The notes below the pieces were generated by a model, which saw only the letters and a program-made list of their open reading frames with translations, was not told the origin of the DNA and searched no databases. 56,996 bases of DNA. Origin: Lachnospiraceae bacterium (GTDB lineage Bacteria; Bacillota; Clostridia; Lachnospirales; Lachnospiraceae). The position numbers and the translations under genes were made by a program. Positions 23,839-32,751 of this stretch are shown here, piece after piece (position 1 is the first letter of the stretch; each line of letters opens with the position of its first letter). The stretch is taken from positions 1 through 56,996 of the forward strand of contig BLLU01000035.1 of the NCBI GenBank assembly GCA_011959105.1, given 5' to 3'.

Positions 23839-25739
23839 GGGAAAAGCGGAGCAGGGCGGCATTCCAGGGGGATTTCCCGGAAAGTGTTCGGGACGGGGGA
23901 GCCGCGGATGCAGGGAAACCGGAGGCGGGAAATGCGCCGTCCGGGTACAAAGGGGAAAGACAAAAGGGAACCGGGCAGGCTGGACCAGGAAACGCGCCGG
24001 AGAGGGGCACGGGGGCGGGAATGCCCGTTCCAGTATCGGCCGGGGAGGCATACCTGGACAGCCTGCTAAACGGCTGCCTCGGCGGGGAGGCAGCCGGATG
24101 CCCTGGCAGTGACAGCAGGGCAATGGGGGATGGCAGGGGAACCTTTCCCGCACATACGGATGAAAGCGGAAAGACCCGGACGGATGCCGGGAAACAGGCG
24201 GGAAACGTCTGCAAGCCTGCGGCAGGGGAAATACGGCATATCCCTGTGGCAAAAACAGGATCTTCCGGAGAGGCATCTGCTGAAAGGAAAGAAGTGCCTG
24301 AAAGGGAGGAATCCGCTGAAACGGAAGAAGATTATGACACACCCAGGCGGGACGTTAGGACGCTGCGCACCCATGGCCTGTTCTTTGAGGCGGATGCAGA
24401 GGGCCGGGATTTTTCCTCGGTGCTTAAGGAGGTGCAGGCATACCTGTCCAGGGAGTACAGCAGCCTGGTCACGGCAGAGGGCAGCGAAGATGCAAGGGCG
24501 CAGATCCAGCGCTTTGCTGGCAAGTACATCCAGGACCACCGGATATCCGTGCCCGGCATGGATACGGAAACACTGATCGCCGCCATCTATTCCGAGATGG
24601 CGGAATTCGGTTTCCTGACCAAATATATCTACGGGGAGGGCATTGAGGAAATCGACATCAATGCATGGGATGACGTGGAGGTGCAGTTTGCGGGCGGCGT
24701 GACGGAGAAGCTGGCGGAGCATTTTGACAGCCCGGAGCATGCCATCAACGTGGTGCGGCGCATGCTGCATGTCTCCGGCATGGTGCTGGATGACGCCAGT
24801 CCCAGCGTCCTAGGACATCTTTCCAAGAACATCCGTATCGCTGTATTAAAGACGCCCATCGTGGATGAGGACGTGGGCGTGGCGGCCAGCATCCGCATCG
24901 TCAACCCCCAGAGCATGAAAAAGCAGGACTTCATAAAGGGCGGCACGGCCACGGGGCAGATGCTGGACTTCCTGGCGCAGTGCATCCGGTACGGTATCTC
25001 CGTGTGCGTGGCGGGGGCAACCAGCTCCGGCAAGACCACCCTCCTTGGGTGGCTGCTCACCACCATCCCGGACGGCAAGCGCATCTACAGCATAGAGAAC
25101 GGCTCCAGGGAGCTGGCCCTGGTGCGCAGGAAGGAGGGAAAAGTGGTCAATTCCGTCATCCATACCCTGACCCGTGACAGCGAGAACGAGCGCCAGAGGG
25201 TGGACCAGATCGCCCTCCTTGACATGGCGCTGCGTTTTAACCCGGACATCATCGTGGTGGGGGAGATGCGCGGGCCGGAGGCGAATGCGGCGCAGGAGGC
25301 CGCCCGCACCGGCGTGGCCGTGGTCACCACCATACACTCCATGAGCTGCGACGCCACCTACAGGCGCATGGTGTCCCTCTGCAAGAGGGCTGTCGACATG
25401 GGGGACGACACCCTGATGGGATTTGTCACGGAGGCATACCCCATCGTGGCATTCTGCAAGCAGCTGGAGAACAAGGACCGGCGCCTGATGGAGATCATGG
25501 AATGCGAGATCCTGCCGGACGGCACAAGGAAGTTCCGCCCCCTGTTCCAGTACCAGATCACAGAGAACAGGGTGGAAAATGGGAAATTCATCATCAAGGG
25601 GAGCCATAAGCAGGTCAACCCCATATCGGAGGGCCTTGCCCGGCGCCTGATGGAGAACGGGATGCCCCAGGAGATGCTCCTGCGGCTCCTTGCGGCGCCT
25701 GATAAAAACAGAGAAAGGAAGGAGGGGAGTGCCCTATGA
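23832..25739 (+). CDS. tadA: Tad pilus assembly ATPase TadA/CpaF, with long disordered N-terminal region
   Basis: TadA is the hexameric motor that powers Flp pilus assembly. Residues from about 172 onward form the CpaF secretion ATPase: an N domain, IDINAWDDVEVQF, Walker A GATSSGKTT (near 395), RIYSIENGSREL, a Walker B segment (FNPDIIVVGEMRGPEA) and a His box (VVTTIHSMS). The first 170 residues are Gly/Ala/Glu-rich, low in complexity and unlike typical CpaF, making the protein 635 residues compared with about 450. It overlaps the CpaE-like gene and the TadB gene (ATGA). The catalytic core appears intact. Confidence 0.92.
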   Translation: MLGEKRSRAAFQGDFPESVRDGGAADAGKPEAGNAPSGYKGERQKGTGQAGPGNAPERGTGAGMPVPVSAGEAYLDSLLNGCLGGEAAGCPGSDSRAMGDGRGTFPAHTDESGKTRTDAGKQAGNVCKPAAGEIRHIPVAKTGSSGEASAERKEVPEREESAETEEDYDTPRRDVRTLRTHGLFFEADAEGRDFSSVLKEVQAYLSREYSSLVTAEGSEDARAQIQRFAGKYIQDHRISVPGMDTETLIAAIYSEMAEFGFLTKYIYGEGIEEIDINAWDDVEVQFAGGVTEKLAEHFDSPEHAINVVRRMLHVSGMVLDDASPSVLGHLSKNIRIAVLKTPIVDEDVGVAASIRIVNPQSMKKQDFIKGGTATGQMLDFLAQCIRYGISVCVAGATSSGKTTLLGWLLTTIPDGKRIYSIENGSRELALVRRKEGKVVNSVIHTLTRDSENERQRVDQIALLDMALRFNPDIIVVGEMRGPEANAAQEAARTGVAVVTTIHSMSCDATYRRMVSLCKRAVDMGDDTLMGFVTEAYPIVAFCKQLENKDRRLMEIMECEILPDGTRKFRPLFQYQITENRVENGKFIIKGSHKQVNPISEGLARRLMENGMPQEMLLRLLAAPDKNRERKEGSAL

Positions 25740-26665
25740 CGGCAATTGAACTGTTAGCCTGCGCCGGGCTGATTACCGGCGTGTTCCTGATCCTGGGATT
25801 AAAGCCCACGGAGTTCACGGACGGCCTGTTTGCCTTTCTGATAAGACCGAAAGGCAGCATCCGGGAGGATATCCGGGAAACCTCCGGGCGGAAGAAGCCC
25901 GGCCCGCTGCGCCGGGAGATACTGGAGGCGCAGGGCGTGCTGGAAATGACGGGGAGGGGGCGGCGGTTCTCCCTGGTATGTGCGGCAGCCCTGGCGCTGT
26001 TCTGCGCGGGAGGCTCCGCCGCCATCCTCTTGGGGAACTTTTTCCTTGCCCCGGTCCTGGCGGTGGGCTTTCTGTTCCTGCCGTTCTGGTATGTGAAGCT
26101 GACGGCCAGCCATTACAAGCGTGATGTATCGGCGGAGCTGGAAACGGCGCTGTCGGTAATCACCACCGCCTACCTGCGGACGGAGGACATCGTGACCGCC
26201 GTGGAGGAAAACATCAGCTATTTAAACCCGCCGGTCTCAAAGGTGTTTAAGGACTTCCTGATGCAGATCAAGATGGTCAGCCCGGATGTGGAAACGGCAT
26301 TAAAAGCCATGCGGGGGAAAATCGACAACGAGGTGTTCCGGGAGTGGTGCGACGCCGTCAGCGACTGCCAGAATGACCGGAGCCTGAAGACCACCCTGAC
26401 GCCCATCGTGGCGAAACTCTCGGACATGCGCAACGTGAACGCGGAGCTGGAGTACCTGATCGCGGAACCCCGCAAGGAATTCCTGATCATGGTCATCTTC
26501 GTGGTGGGCAACATCCCATTGATGTACCTGTTGAACAAGGACTGGTACCATGTGCTGATGCACACGCCGCTGGGGCAGGTGATCCTGTCCGCCACAGCCG
26601 CGGCGATCTTCCTATCCGCAGGCTTCGTGGTGAAGCTGACCCGTCCCATAGAATACAGGAGGTGA
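25736..26665 (+). CDS. tadB: Tad pilus inner-membrane platform protein TadB
   Basis: This 309-residue type II secretion F-like protein has two N-terminal helices (residues about 4-25 and 80-120), a cytoplasmic helical domain of about 120 residues (SAELETALSVITTAYLRTEDI, then a region with EWCDAVSDCQNDRSLK), and C-terminal helices. TadB and TadC form the membrane platform on which the TadA motor acts. The start overlaps tadA by four bases (ATGA). It is followed by tadC with only five bases between them, as in Tad loci generally. Confidence 0.85.
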   Translation: MTAIELLACAGLITGVFLILGLKPTEFTDGLFAFLIRPKGSIREDIRETSGRKKPGPLRREILEAQGVLEMTGRGRRFSLVCAAALALFCAGGSAAILLGNFFLAPVLAVGFLFLPFWYVKLTASHYKRDVSAELETALSVITTAYLRTEDIVTAVEENISYLNPPVSKVFKDFLMQIKMVSPDVETALKAMRGKIDNEVFREWCDAVSDCQNDRSLKTTLTPIVAKLSDMRNVNAELEYLIAEPRKEFLIMVIFVVGNIPLMYLLNKDWYHVLMHTPLGQVILSATAAAIFLSAGFVVKLTRPIEYRR

Positions 26666-26670
26666 GCGCC

Positions 26671-27543
26671 ATGACGGGACTTTTATTCTTATTCGGGCTG
26701 TTTTTGGCCCTTGGGCTGTTCTACCTGGCAGCCGCATTCCTACGCCTGCCCACCACCGGCGCATCCAGGGCCATGCTTGGGACGGCAAAACAGGAGAAGA
26801 AGGCGGCAAAGGCCGTGGAAACCTGCCTGATGTCAGCGGCGGTGAAACTGTCAAAATACATCCGGATGGATGAATACAAGAGAAGCCGGATGGCAAACGT
26901 GCTGAAGGCTGGCGGCATGGGCATGGAGCCGGAGGTCTACCAGGCATACGCCCTTGTGAAAGCGGGGGCGGTACTCTTGAGCATCATCCCCTGCCTTTTC
27001 CTGATGCCGCTCTTATCGCCCTTTGTGGTGGTCCTTGCCCTCCTTTTGTATTTTAAGGAGACCGGGAAAGCGGATGAGCGGCTGAAGGCAAAGCGGGAGC
27101 AGATCGAGGGGGAGCTGCCCAGGATGGTGGCCACCATCGAGCAGGAGCTGAAGGCCAGCCGGAACGTGGTCGGCATGCTGGAGCGTTTCCGGGGGAATGC
27201 GGGGGAGGCCCTGAAGGGGGAGCTTGACGTCCTGCTGGCGGACATGCGCTCGTCCAACTACGAGGCGGCGCTGACCCGGTTCGAGGCAAGGCTGAACTCC
27301 CCCATGCTCTCGGATGTGGTGCGGGGACTGATCGGTGTGCTGCGGGGCGATGACAGCGCCGTATATTTCCAGATGCTCTCCCATGACTTCAAGCAGATGG
27401 AACTGCAGAGGCTGAAGGCACAGGCGCAGAAGATACCGCCCAAGATCCGGGTGTTCTCTTTCATCATGCTGGTATGCTTCCTGCTGACCTACCTTGCCAT
27501 TATCTGTTATGTGGCGCTGCAGAGCCTCGGCGGGATGTTTTAA
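26671..27543 (+). CDS. tadC: Tad pilus inner-membrane platform protein TadC
   Basis: The ATG at 26671 has AGGAGG eight bases before it; the GTG at 26662 is less likely. The 290-residue protein has two hydrophobic N-terminal segments, a central cytoplasmic domain (ELPRMVATIEQELKASRNVV, typical of T2SSF domains) and two C-terminal helices (FSFIMLVCFLLTYLAIICYV). It pairs with TadB as the assembly platform. This is the last core motor gene. A DUF3848-type gene comes next, then the minor pilin-like genes. Confidence 0.85.
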   Translation: MTGLLFLFGLFLALGLFYLAAAFLRLPTTGASRAMLGTAKQEKKAAKAVETCLMSAAVKLSKYIRMDEYKRSRMANVLKAGGMGMEPEVYQAYALVKAGAVLLSIIPCLFLMPLLSPFVVVLALLLYFKETGKADERLKAKREQIEGELPRMVATIEQELKASRNVVGMLERFRGNAGEALKGELDVLLADMRSSNYEAALTRFEARLNSPMLSDVVRGLIGVLRGDDSAVYFQMLSHDFKQMELQRLKAQAQKIPPKIRVFSFIMLVCFLLTYLAIICYVALQSLGGMF

Positions 27544-27558
27544 GGAAAGGGATGGAAT

Positions 27559-28332
27559 ATGAAAACAATCTATAATAATGAAATATATGAGGTCATTGAC
27601 ATCTCGCCCATGGATGAGGATAACGGCTGTCAGATTACACTGTGTTCAGACAGGACAGGGAGGGTAGTGGCGGAGGATGCGCTCTGCCATGACGGTGCAG
27701 GGTATCCCCTGGCATTCCTGCCGCTTGGGATATCGGACGGGCAGACGCTGGCGCTGATCCGTGAATTCGACACCTGGTATGCGAACACAGGGCAGAACCT
27801 GCGGTACTGGGCTGCGGAATTCCAGCTGATCGTCCGTATGCTGCTGTGCGGATACATGGTGGCAAACCCGCAGTACCTGGAACTGGATGAAGTGATAGGA
27901 CCGGCATGGGAAACCATAAAGGGGGACAGGGAAAGCATGGGGAAGGAGGCGGACAAGGTCATGGAAGGCGGAAAGGAAAGAAAGCTGAAAGAGCGGCTGA
28001 AAGCAAATTATGAGGAATACATCCGGGAGCTTGGGCAGAAGCCTGCGGGGGAGCTCATTGGGATGGCACCGGAGATTGCCGCCGCAGAATTCATGTATAA
28101 GGAACTGAGCGTGGAAGGGGCATTCGGGGAATATGCCGGGTACCTTTTGCAGTTTGAAAATCCGCTGGAACTGCTCCGGGACAGCTGGCAAGGCTATGAA
28201 GATTGTGACCGTCATGAGGAAATCGACCATATGCTCTGGGACATGAAAGACAAGGGGATCGGCATCGGGGATTATCCCATGGCGGAGCAGGCAGGGGAAG
28301 ATGCCCAGGGACAGGGGGTGGTCATGTGCTGA
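27559..28332 (+). CDS. DUF3848-like protein, 257 aa
   Basis: The C-terminal half matches the DUF3848 pattern: YEEYIRELGQKPAGELIGMAPEIAAAEFMYKEL, then a short acidic end with EEIDHMLWDMKDKGIG. The N-terminal half (residues 1-95) is a separate unknown domain. DUF3848 proteins occur in clostridial mobile elements; no activity is established. It lies between the Tad platform genes and the pilin-like genes, probably in one operon. The stop overlaps the DUF4320 gene by seven bases. Confidence 0.65.
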   Translation: MKTIYNNEIYEVIDISPMDEDNGCQITLCSDRTGRVVAEDALCHDGAGYPLAFLPLGISDGQTLALIREFDTWYANTGQNLRYWAAEFQLIVRMLLCGYMVANPQYLELDEVIGPAWETIKGDRESMGKEADKVMEGGKERKLKERLKANYEEYIRELGQKPAGELIGMAPEIAAAEFMYKELSVEGAFGEYAGYLLQFENPLELLRDSWQGYEDCDRHEEIDHMLWDMKDKGIGIGDYPMAEQAGEDAQGQGVVMC

Positions 28333-28736
28333 GAAATAAGTTCTGCCGTATCATGAAGGGACGGCGGGCGGAGGGGTATGTGGACGTGGCAGTCCTGGTA
28401 CTCAGCCTGATGCTGGTGCTGGCGCTCTCGCTGCGGGTGCTGCCGGTGTTCATCGCCAAGCAGCAGCTCGACACCTTTGCCACGGAGCTGATGCGTGAGG
28501 CGGAGATTTCCGGGCGCATAGGCACGGAGACGGACAGGCGGGCCGCCGCCCTGCGGGAAAAGACGGGGATCGACCCGCAGATCGCGTGGTCTGACAGCGG
28601 GCAGATCCAGCTGAACCAGGAGGTCACGGTCACCCTGACGCTGCAGAAGGACATCGGGCTGTTTGGGAATTTCGGGTCATTCCCCGTCACCCTGCGCGCA
28701 CAGGCCACCGGGAAATCCGAAGTGTACTGGAAGTGA
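28326..28736 (+). CDS. DUF4320 protein, TadE-like minor pilin
   Basis: The 136-residue protein has a short basic leader (KGRRAEGYVDVAVLVLSLMLVLALSLRVLPVF) running into a hydrophobic helix, the layout of TadE-type pseudopilins. Gly immediately before the hydrophobic stretch could be a prepilin peptidase cleavage site, as in the pilin candidate at 21211. The beta-rich C-terminal half ends in VTLRAQATGKSE. It matches the DUF4320 family known from clostridial conjugation regions. Its overlap with the preceding gene indicates a shared transcript with the pilus genes. Confidence 0.78.
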   Translation: MLRNKFCRIMKGRRAEGYVDVAVLVLSLMLVLALSLRVLPVFIAKQQLDTFATELMREAEISGRIGTETDRRAAALREKTGIDPQIAWSDSGQIQLNQEVTVTLTLQKDIGLFGNFGSFPVTLRAQATGKSEVYWK

Positions 28737-28746
28737 GGTGGGCAGA

Positions 28747-29307
28747 ATGGGCAAAAAGATAGTAAGGATATTAAAGGACAAGGGCGGATCGTCTTTCCCC
28801 CTTGCCATCGCCGCCACTCTGGGGCTGCTCATCATCTTCTGCGGCATCTCGGAATATTTCCGCCTGCACCTGATCGCCGCGGGCGTCCGGGACGCCACGG
28901 AGGATGGCATCATCTCCACCGTCAATGACAATTACTACGGTGTGTACCATGGGGTGCGCGAAGGCTATTCCGGGAATTACCTGCCGGACGGCGGCGGGGC
29001 ATGGGAGGCGGCAGTTAATGAGGGGGATATCTATTCCTTCCTCGACCTTACCCTGGGAACGCAGGAGGACGGGGGCAGGCACGTCAAATATGCGGGGGAT
29101 GGCGGGGGAGCGATGGAGTTTGCCATCGACAGCCTCTCCGTCACGGTCAGGAACGCGCCCCTTGCCCCGTCCGACCCGCAGAATGCGGCAAGGTTTGAGG
29201 CGGATGCCGTGATCCGGCTGGAGGTGCCCGTGCGCTTTGGCGGAAGGCTCCTCCCCTCCATGCACATCACGGTGAAGGTGCAGGCAGGATATATTGAAGT
29301 ATTCTGA
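28747..29307 (+). CDS. TadE/TadG-like pseudopilin, 186 aa
   Basis: The ATG at 28747 has GAGGTGGG upstream. An N-terminal basic leader precedes GGSSFPLAIAATLGLLIIFCG and EYFRLHLIAAGVRDATEDG, a single helix with an acidic residue after it, as in TadE/TadF pseudopilins. A beta-rich extracellular domain follows. It is the last gene of the Tad-type block, eleven bases after DUF4320. It probably forms part of the pilus base or tip and is processed by the prepilin peptidase at 21440. The exact role is inference. Confidence 0.72.
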   Translation: MGKKIVRILKDKGGSSFPLAIAATLGLLIIFCGISEYFRLHLIAAGVRDATEDGIISTVNDNYYGVYHGVREGYSGNYLPDGGGAWEAAVNEGDIYSFLDLTLGTQEDGGRHVKYAGDGGGAMEFAIDSLSVTVRNAPLAPSDPQNAARFEADAVIRLEVPVRFGGRLLPSMHITVKVQAGYIEVF

Positions 29308-29409
29308 AATAACGATAGACTTTGCGTGGAATATGTAGTATGGTGTATCGTACAAACCGGACAAAAGAGGACTAAAATATAACAACCATGCCAAAGGAGG
29401 GATTTTATC

Positions 29410-29979
29410 ATGAAGATGACAGAAAAGACAAAAAGGCGCCTGGCAGTCGGGGGAGGCATCGCCATCTGCGCAGGGCTGCTTGCGGCGATCAGCCTGCAGT
29501 TTGCGAAAACACCCGCAGGGGCGGATGTGCTTCCCGGAAAGGAAAGCGGTGTGGCGGAGGTCATCATCGATCCGTCCCATGCCGCGGGAGAAAGCGGCGC
29601 CGGAGGGGAAGACACAGAACTGACCATCCGGCCGGATACGGGCCAGGGGGCAGGGGAAACACAGACAGTCCAGCCCACAGACAGCCGGCCCGCCCAGACC
29701 GGGGAGCCGGAGCAGAGCATCCAGCCGGAGGTGGAAAAGCCGCAGCAGCCGGATGGGGAAACCCTGACAAACCCGGAGGAAAAGCCGGACGGGACCCCGG
29801 TGGAGACAACGCCGGAGCCGGTGGACCATGACACCTATGTGCCGCCTGCGGATGACGGGGGAACAGGTGGCGGCGGAGGGCTGCCCGGCTTTGACTATGT
29901 GCCCAACGGGGGAGAAAATATTGAAACCTTTGCAGGTGACATGTATGAGAACGGGAACAAGATCGGAAGTATGGATTAA
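29410..29979 (+). CDS. DUF6550-like membrane-anchored protein
   Basis: The protein has 189 residues: an N-terminal helix (VGGGIAICAGLLAAISLQF, near residues 13-32) then an extended Pro/Glu/Gly-rich extracellular region without clear fold, and a short conserved end (FDYVPNGGENIETFAGDMYENGNKIGSMD). This matches the DUF6550 pattern of clostridial conjugative elements. AAGGAGG lies before the ATG. The linker suggests a wall-spanning spacer holding something at the cell surface. A strong terminator follows, separating it from the large secreted protein gene. Confidence 0.7.
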   Translation: MKMTEKTKRRLAVGGGIAICAGLLAAISLQFAKTPAGADVLPGKESGVAEVIIDPSHAAGESGAGGEDTELTIRPDTGQGAGETQTVQPTDSRPAQTGEPEQSIQPEVEKPQQPDGETLTNPEEKPDGTPVETTPEPVDHDTYVPPADDGGTGGGGGLPGFDYVPNGGENIETFAGDMYENGNKIGSMD

Positions 29980-30014
29980 GCCGGACAGGGTGAAAAAGGA
30001 TCATGACAGGAAAG

Positions 30015-30046
30015 CACCGTACAGGTTAATGTGCGGTGTTTTTTTT
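30015..30046 (+). terminator. Intrinsic terminator
   Basis: CACCGTACA (30015-30023) pairs with TGTGCGGTG (30030-30038) with one wobble, followed by eight T. It lies between the DUF6550-like gene and the large secreted protein gene. Confidence 0.88.
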
Positions 30047-30064
30047 GTGGGAAGGAGGAATTGA

Positions 30065-31807
30065 TTGAAAAGCATGAAACTGAGACAAGGCAGGAAAACA
30101 AGGAAAGGATTTATCCTCATGCTGGTGGTTTCCCTGCTCTGTTCCCTGCTGTCAGGCATCCCCGTTTATGCAGTGGGGGAGGGGAACATGGACGGCGGGG
30201 GAGGCGGCATGGGGCAGGGGACCAGCCAGAACAAGTGGACGCCGGGCTATGACGGGGTGAGGGTGAGCGTGGTAAGGGCAGACGACCATTCGGTGGTCAC
30301 CACGCCCATAGACCTGACGAACAAAACCATCCCCGGAAACGTCTGCCATTTCGGGAAGGTGAGCAAGCTGCAGTACAGCGGCGGTGCAGGGCTTTCCCCA
30401 ATGCAGGGAGGCTATGCGTATACGAAACCCTCCCAGGCGCTGCCCCGGATCGTCAGTTCCAGCGGGGGCGGCAATATCGCCGCCATCAAGAGCTATTTCA
30501 CGGACGAGCAGGTGGTGCGCAGCATCGCAAACCTGACAGGGATGGACTTTGACGTGCTGACAAACGGGGAATACCGGCTGCTCGTTGAGCCGGTTGCCTA
30601 TTATACGTTCCAGGGCGCATTTATCGCCACCACGGCCACGGAGGCGGCCCTTTACGATGAACTGTTAAGCGGGGGGCTGCGGCGGAAGATGGTGTCCCTG
30701 TCCCATAAGAACCTCCCCCTGGCCCTGTTCCTGGAAACGCCGGACTTAGGCTTCCCGGCATGGGGCGGGAGCCGGAACACGGCGGCCTCCAATGCGGACA
30801 TCAGGTCCAGCCTTGGGCTTGGCATTGTGCGTTTCAGTGACATGCCGCCGCAGATCCCGACAGTGACGGACTGCGACTATGAATACCGCACGGACACGGA
30901 GGTCATCACGGCGGTATGGATAAGCGGCGGCCAGAGCGACCCGGACCATCCGGTCTCTGTCACGTTCCATATCGCAGGAAACAGCTATACGGTGGGCGGC
31001 GTCTATTACCCGGATGGGGAGAGCCAGCTGGCGTGGGTGCGCTGGAGGACGCCCAGGGAGCCGCAGGCCATGGCGATCACGGTGGACGTCCACGGAGGCG
31101 GCTCGGCAAGCAAGGGCACCATCCGGGCGAATATCGTAGATCTGGACGCGAACCCGCCCCCGGACCCCAATGCGGACGACAGGAATGACGGCTTTTCCAG
31201 TGTGCCTGTACCAGCAAAGGGGCAGGTGACGTCAGCCAGCTGGGGGATATGGCGTCCCTGGTGGAAAGCCCACTGGGTATGGCACAGCGACTATAATGAG
31301 GACGGGGAGGACGAGGGGTATTGGTGCGACCACGGCTGGTGGGAGTTTCGTTTTGACACATATTCCGCCAGCCTTTCCGCGTCCATGGCCGTCACGCCGG
31401 ATGCGAAATCACCCACGGCCAGCGGGAGGACGCTGAAATCCGGGTACGGCATCCAGGAGAGGGTGGAAACCCATGTGGGCACAAGCCAGGCATCCGCGGT
31501 CACGGCGGCGCAGAATGCCGTCACCTATTTCCCGGAGTTCGGCTACCAGAGGTATTGGCGGCTTTTGGAGCGCATGGGCGGCGGCTATGACATGGCCCAT
31601 GAATTTAAGGAAAACCCTTACAGCACCTACAGCCGCAGGACCCACTTCACGCCCATCTGGTACCCGGACGGGGGCTATACGGCCTACACATGGCTCATAG
31701 ACTGCTGGACGCCCGCGGGGATGCTCTCCATGGATCTTACGGACTCCGTGACCATAAGCGGGAACCTCTGGAGCGACTGGCATATCGCCCCGCAGAACCC
31801 GGACTGA
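30065..31807 (+). CDS. Large secreted protein, candidate pilus or mating-surface protein
   Basis: AGGAGG at 30053-30058 points to the TTG at 30065; the ATG at 30074 is also possible. The 580-residue protein has a clear signal peptide (GFILMLVVSLLCSLLSGIPVYA) and no later membrane helix, so it is probably exported. It has a Gly-rich start, then beta-strand-rich sequence, and a Trp-rich region (residues about 395-430, with WGIWRPWWKAHWVWH). I do not recognise a domain. It is flanked by hairpins on both sides, so it is a separate transcript. Surface or tip function is inferred. Confidence 0.7.
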   Translation: MKSMKLRQGRKTRKGFILMLVVSLLCSLLSGIPVYAVGEGNMDGGGGGMGQGTSQNKWTPGYDGVRVSVVRADDHSVVTTPIDLTNKTIPGNVCHFGKVSKLQYSGGAGLSPMQGGYAYTKPSQALPRIVSSSGGGNIAAIKSYFTDEQVVRSIANLTGMDFDVLTNGEYRLLVEPVAYYTFQGAFIATTATEAALYDELLSGGLRRKMVSLSHKNLPLALFLETPDLGFPAWGGSRNTAASNADIRSSLGLGIVRFSDMPPQIPTVTDCDYEYRTDTEVITAVWISGGQSDPDHPVSVTFHIAGNSYTVGGVYYPDGESQLAWVRWRTPREPQAMAITVDVHGGGSASKGTIRANIVDLDANPPPDPNADDRNDGFSSVPVPAKGQVTSASWGIWRPWWKAHWVWHSDYNEDGEDEGYWCDHGWWEFRFDTYSASLSASMAVTPDAKSPTASGRTLKSGYGIQERVETHVGTSQASAVTAAQNAVTYFPEFGYQRYWRLLERMGGGYDMAHEFKENPYSTYSRRTHFTPIWYPDGGYTAYTWLIDCWTPAGMLSMDLTDSVTISGNLWSDWHIAPQNPD

Positions 31808-31836
31808 CCGGCAGGGCGGAAAGAAAATATCATCAG

Positions 31837-31890
31837 GGAAAGGAAAGAGGCTGCAGGCCGGCACACCGCCGTCTGCGGCTTTTCCTTTCC
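31837..31890 (+). terminator. Long hairpin after the secreted protein gene
   Basis: GGAAAGGAAAGAGGCTGCAG (31837-31856) pairs imperfectly with CTGCGGCTTTTCCTTTCC (31873-31890). No clean T tract follows, so it could be a terminator or attenuator before the VirB2-like gene. Confidence 0.5.
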
Positions 31891-31911
31891 GCAAAAAGAA
31901 GGGAGATAACT

Positions 31912-32244
31912 ATGAAAATGAAGAAAATGGCTCTTTTACTGTGTATGGCGCTGCTGGTCATTGGCATGTACAGCGTCCCTGTGTATGCAAAAGGGGACGT
32001 GGCAGGGGCAATCGAGGGGACATGGACCACTGCCTCCGCACAGATCAAGACCGTGGTCAACAAGGTGGTGTTCCCCGCCATCGACCTGATCCTGGCCGTG
32101 TTTTTCTTTGCCAAGCTGGGGACAGCTTACTTTGATTACCGGAAACATGGGCAGTTTGAATGGGCAGCCCCTGCGATCCTGTTTGCCTGCCTGGTGTTCA
32201 CGCTGACGGCACCAGCCTATATCTGGCGCGTCCTTGGAATATAG
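31912..32244 (+). CDS. DUF3852/VirB2-like conjugative pilin candidate
   Basis: The ATG at 31912 has GGGAG close upstream. The 110-residue product has a signal peptide (KKMALLLCMALLVIGMYSVPVYA), a short outside segment and two hydrophobic helices (residues about 50-72 and 83-103). This is the shape of VirB2/TrbC subunits and matches the DUF3852 family found in clostridial transfer regions. It lies upstream of the VirB6-like gene, suggesting it is the type IV secretion pilin or channel subunit. Family assignment is by recall. Confidence 0.72.
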   Translation: MKMKKMALLLCMALLVIGMYSVPVYAKGDVAGAIEGTWTTASAQIKTVVNKVVFPAIDLILAVFFFAKLGTAYFDYRKHGQFEWAAPAILFACLVFTLTAPAYIWRVLGI

Positions 32245-32255
32245 GAGGTATTGTC

Positions 32256-32684
32256 ATGACTTTTTTTGAACAGGAGCTGCAGAAACTGTTTGGGAAGGGA
32301 ACGGGGCTCTCCGATGTCCGCATTGTAGGGAACGCCTGTTATGGCAGGCTTTCGGAGGATGTCCGCGTGAAGATCCATTTTACAAACACTTTTTCCTCAG
32401 ATAACTATGACGCCCTGAAGGTGGTCCTAATCAACCGCCGCGAGGGGCCGGTTGACAGCATGGTGCTGCATTTTTCCGACCTGTGGGGGAGCAGGAAGGT
32501 AAACAATCCAAATTTCCGCGATGGAGTCTGCCCGCATATCTGGAAAGATGGCAGGGACGTAAAGTGGTATGCATACAAACCGACAGAGGCGGATTACAGG
32601 CAGCTCTCCGGGGCGGTCAGGGATTACCTGGATGTGTTCCGGGAGCCGGCGCTGGGGCAGCAGATGGGGCAGAAGATGTGCTGA
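32256..32684 (+). CDS. Hypothetical conjugation-region protein, 142 aa
   Basis: AGGAGG eight bases before the ATG at 32256 sets the start (MTFFEQELQKLFGKG). The soluble mixed protein contains FRDGVCPHIWKDGRDVKWYAYKPTEADY, a pattern I recognise from hypotheticals next to conjugation genes in gut Firmicutes. No function is known to me. It lies between the VirB2-like and VirB6-like genes, so it may act with the secretion channel. It ends with Gln/Met-rich residues, as several proteins of this element do. Confidence 0.65.
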   Translation: MTFFEQELQKLFGKGTGLSDVRIVGNACYGRLSEDVRVKIHFTNTFSSDNYDALKVVLINRREGPVDSMVLHFSDLWGSRKVNNPNFRDGVCPHIWKDGRDVKWYAYKPTEADYRQLSGAVRDYLDVFREPALGQQMGQKMC

Positions 32685-32751
32685 GATAAGGGCAGGGAGG
32701 AAAAACGGGGCAGAAAATATCTATATTCAGGGAAGGAAGTGAATAGCGGAA

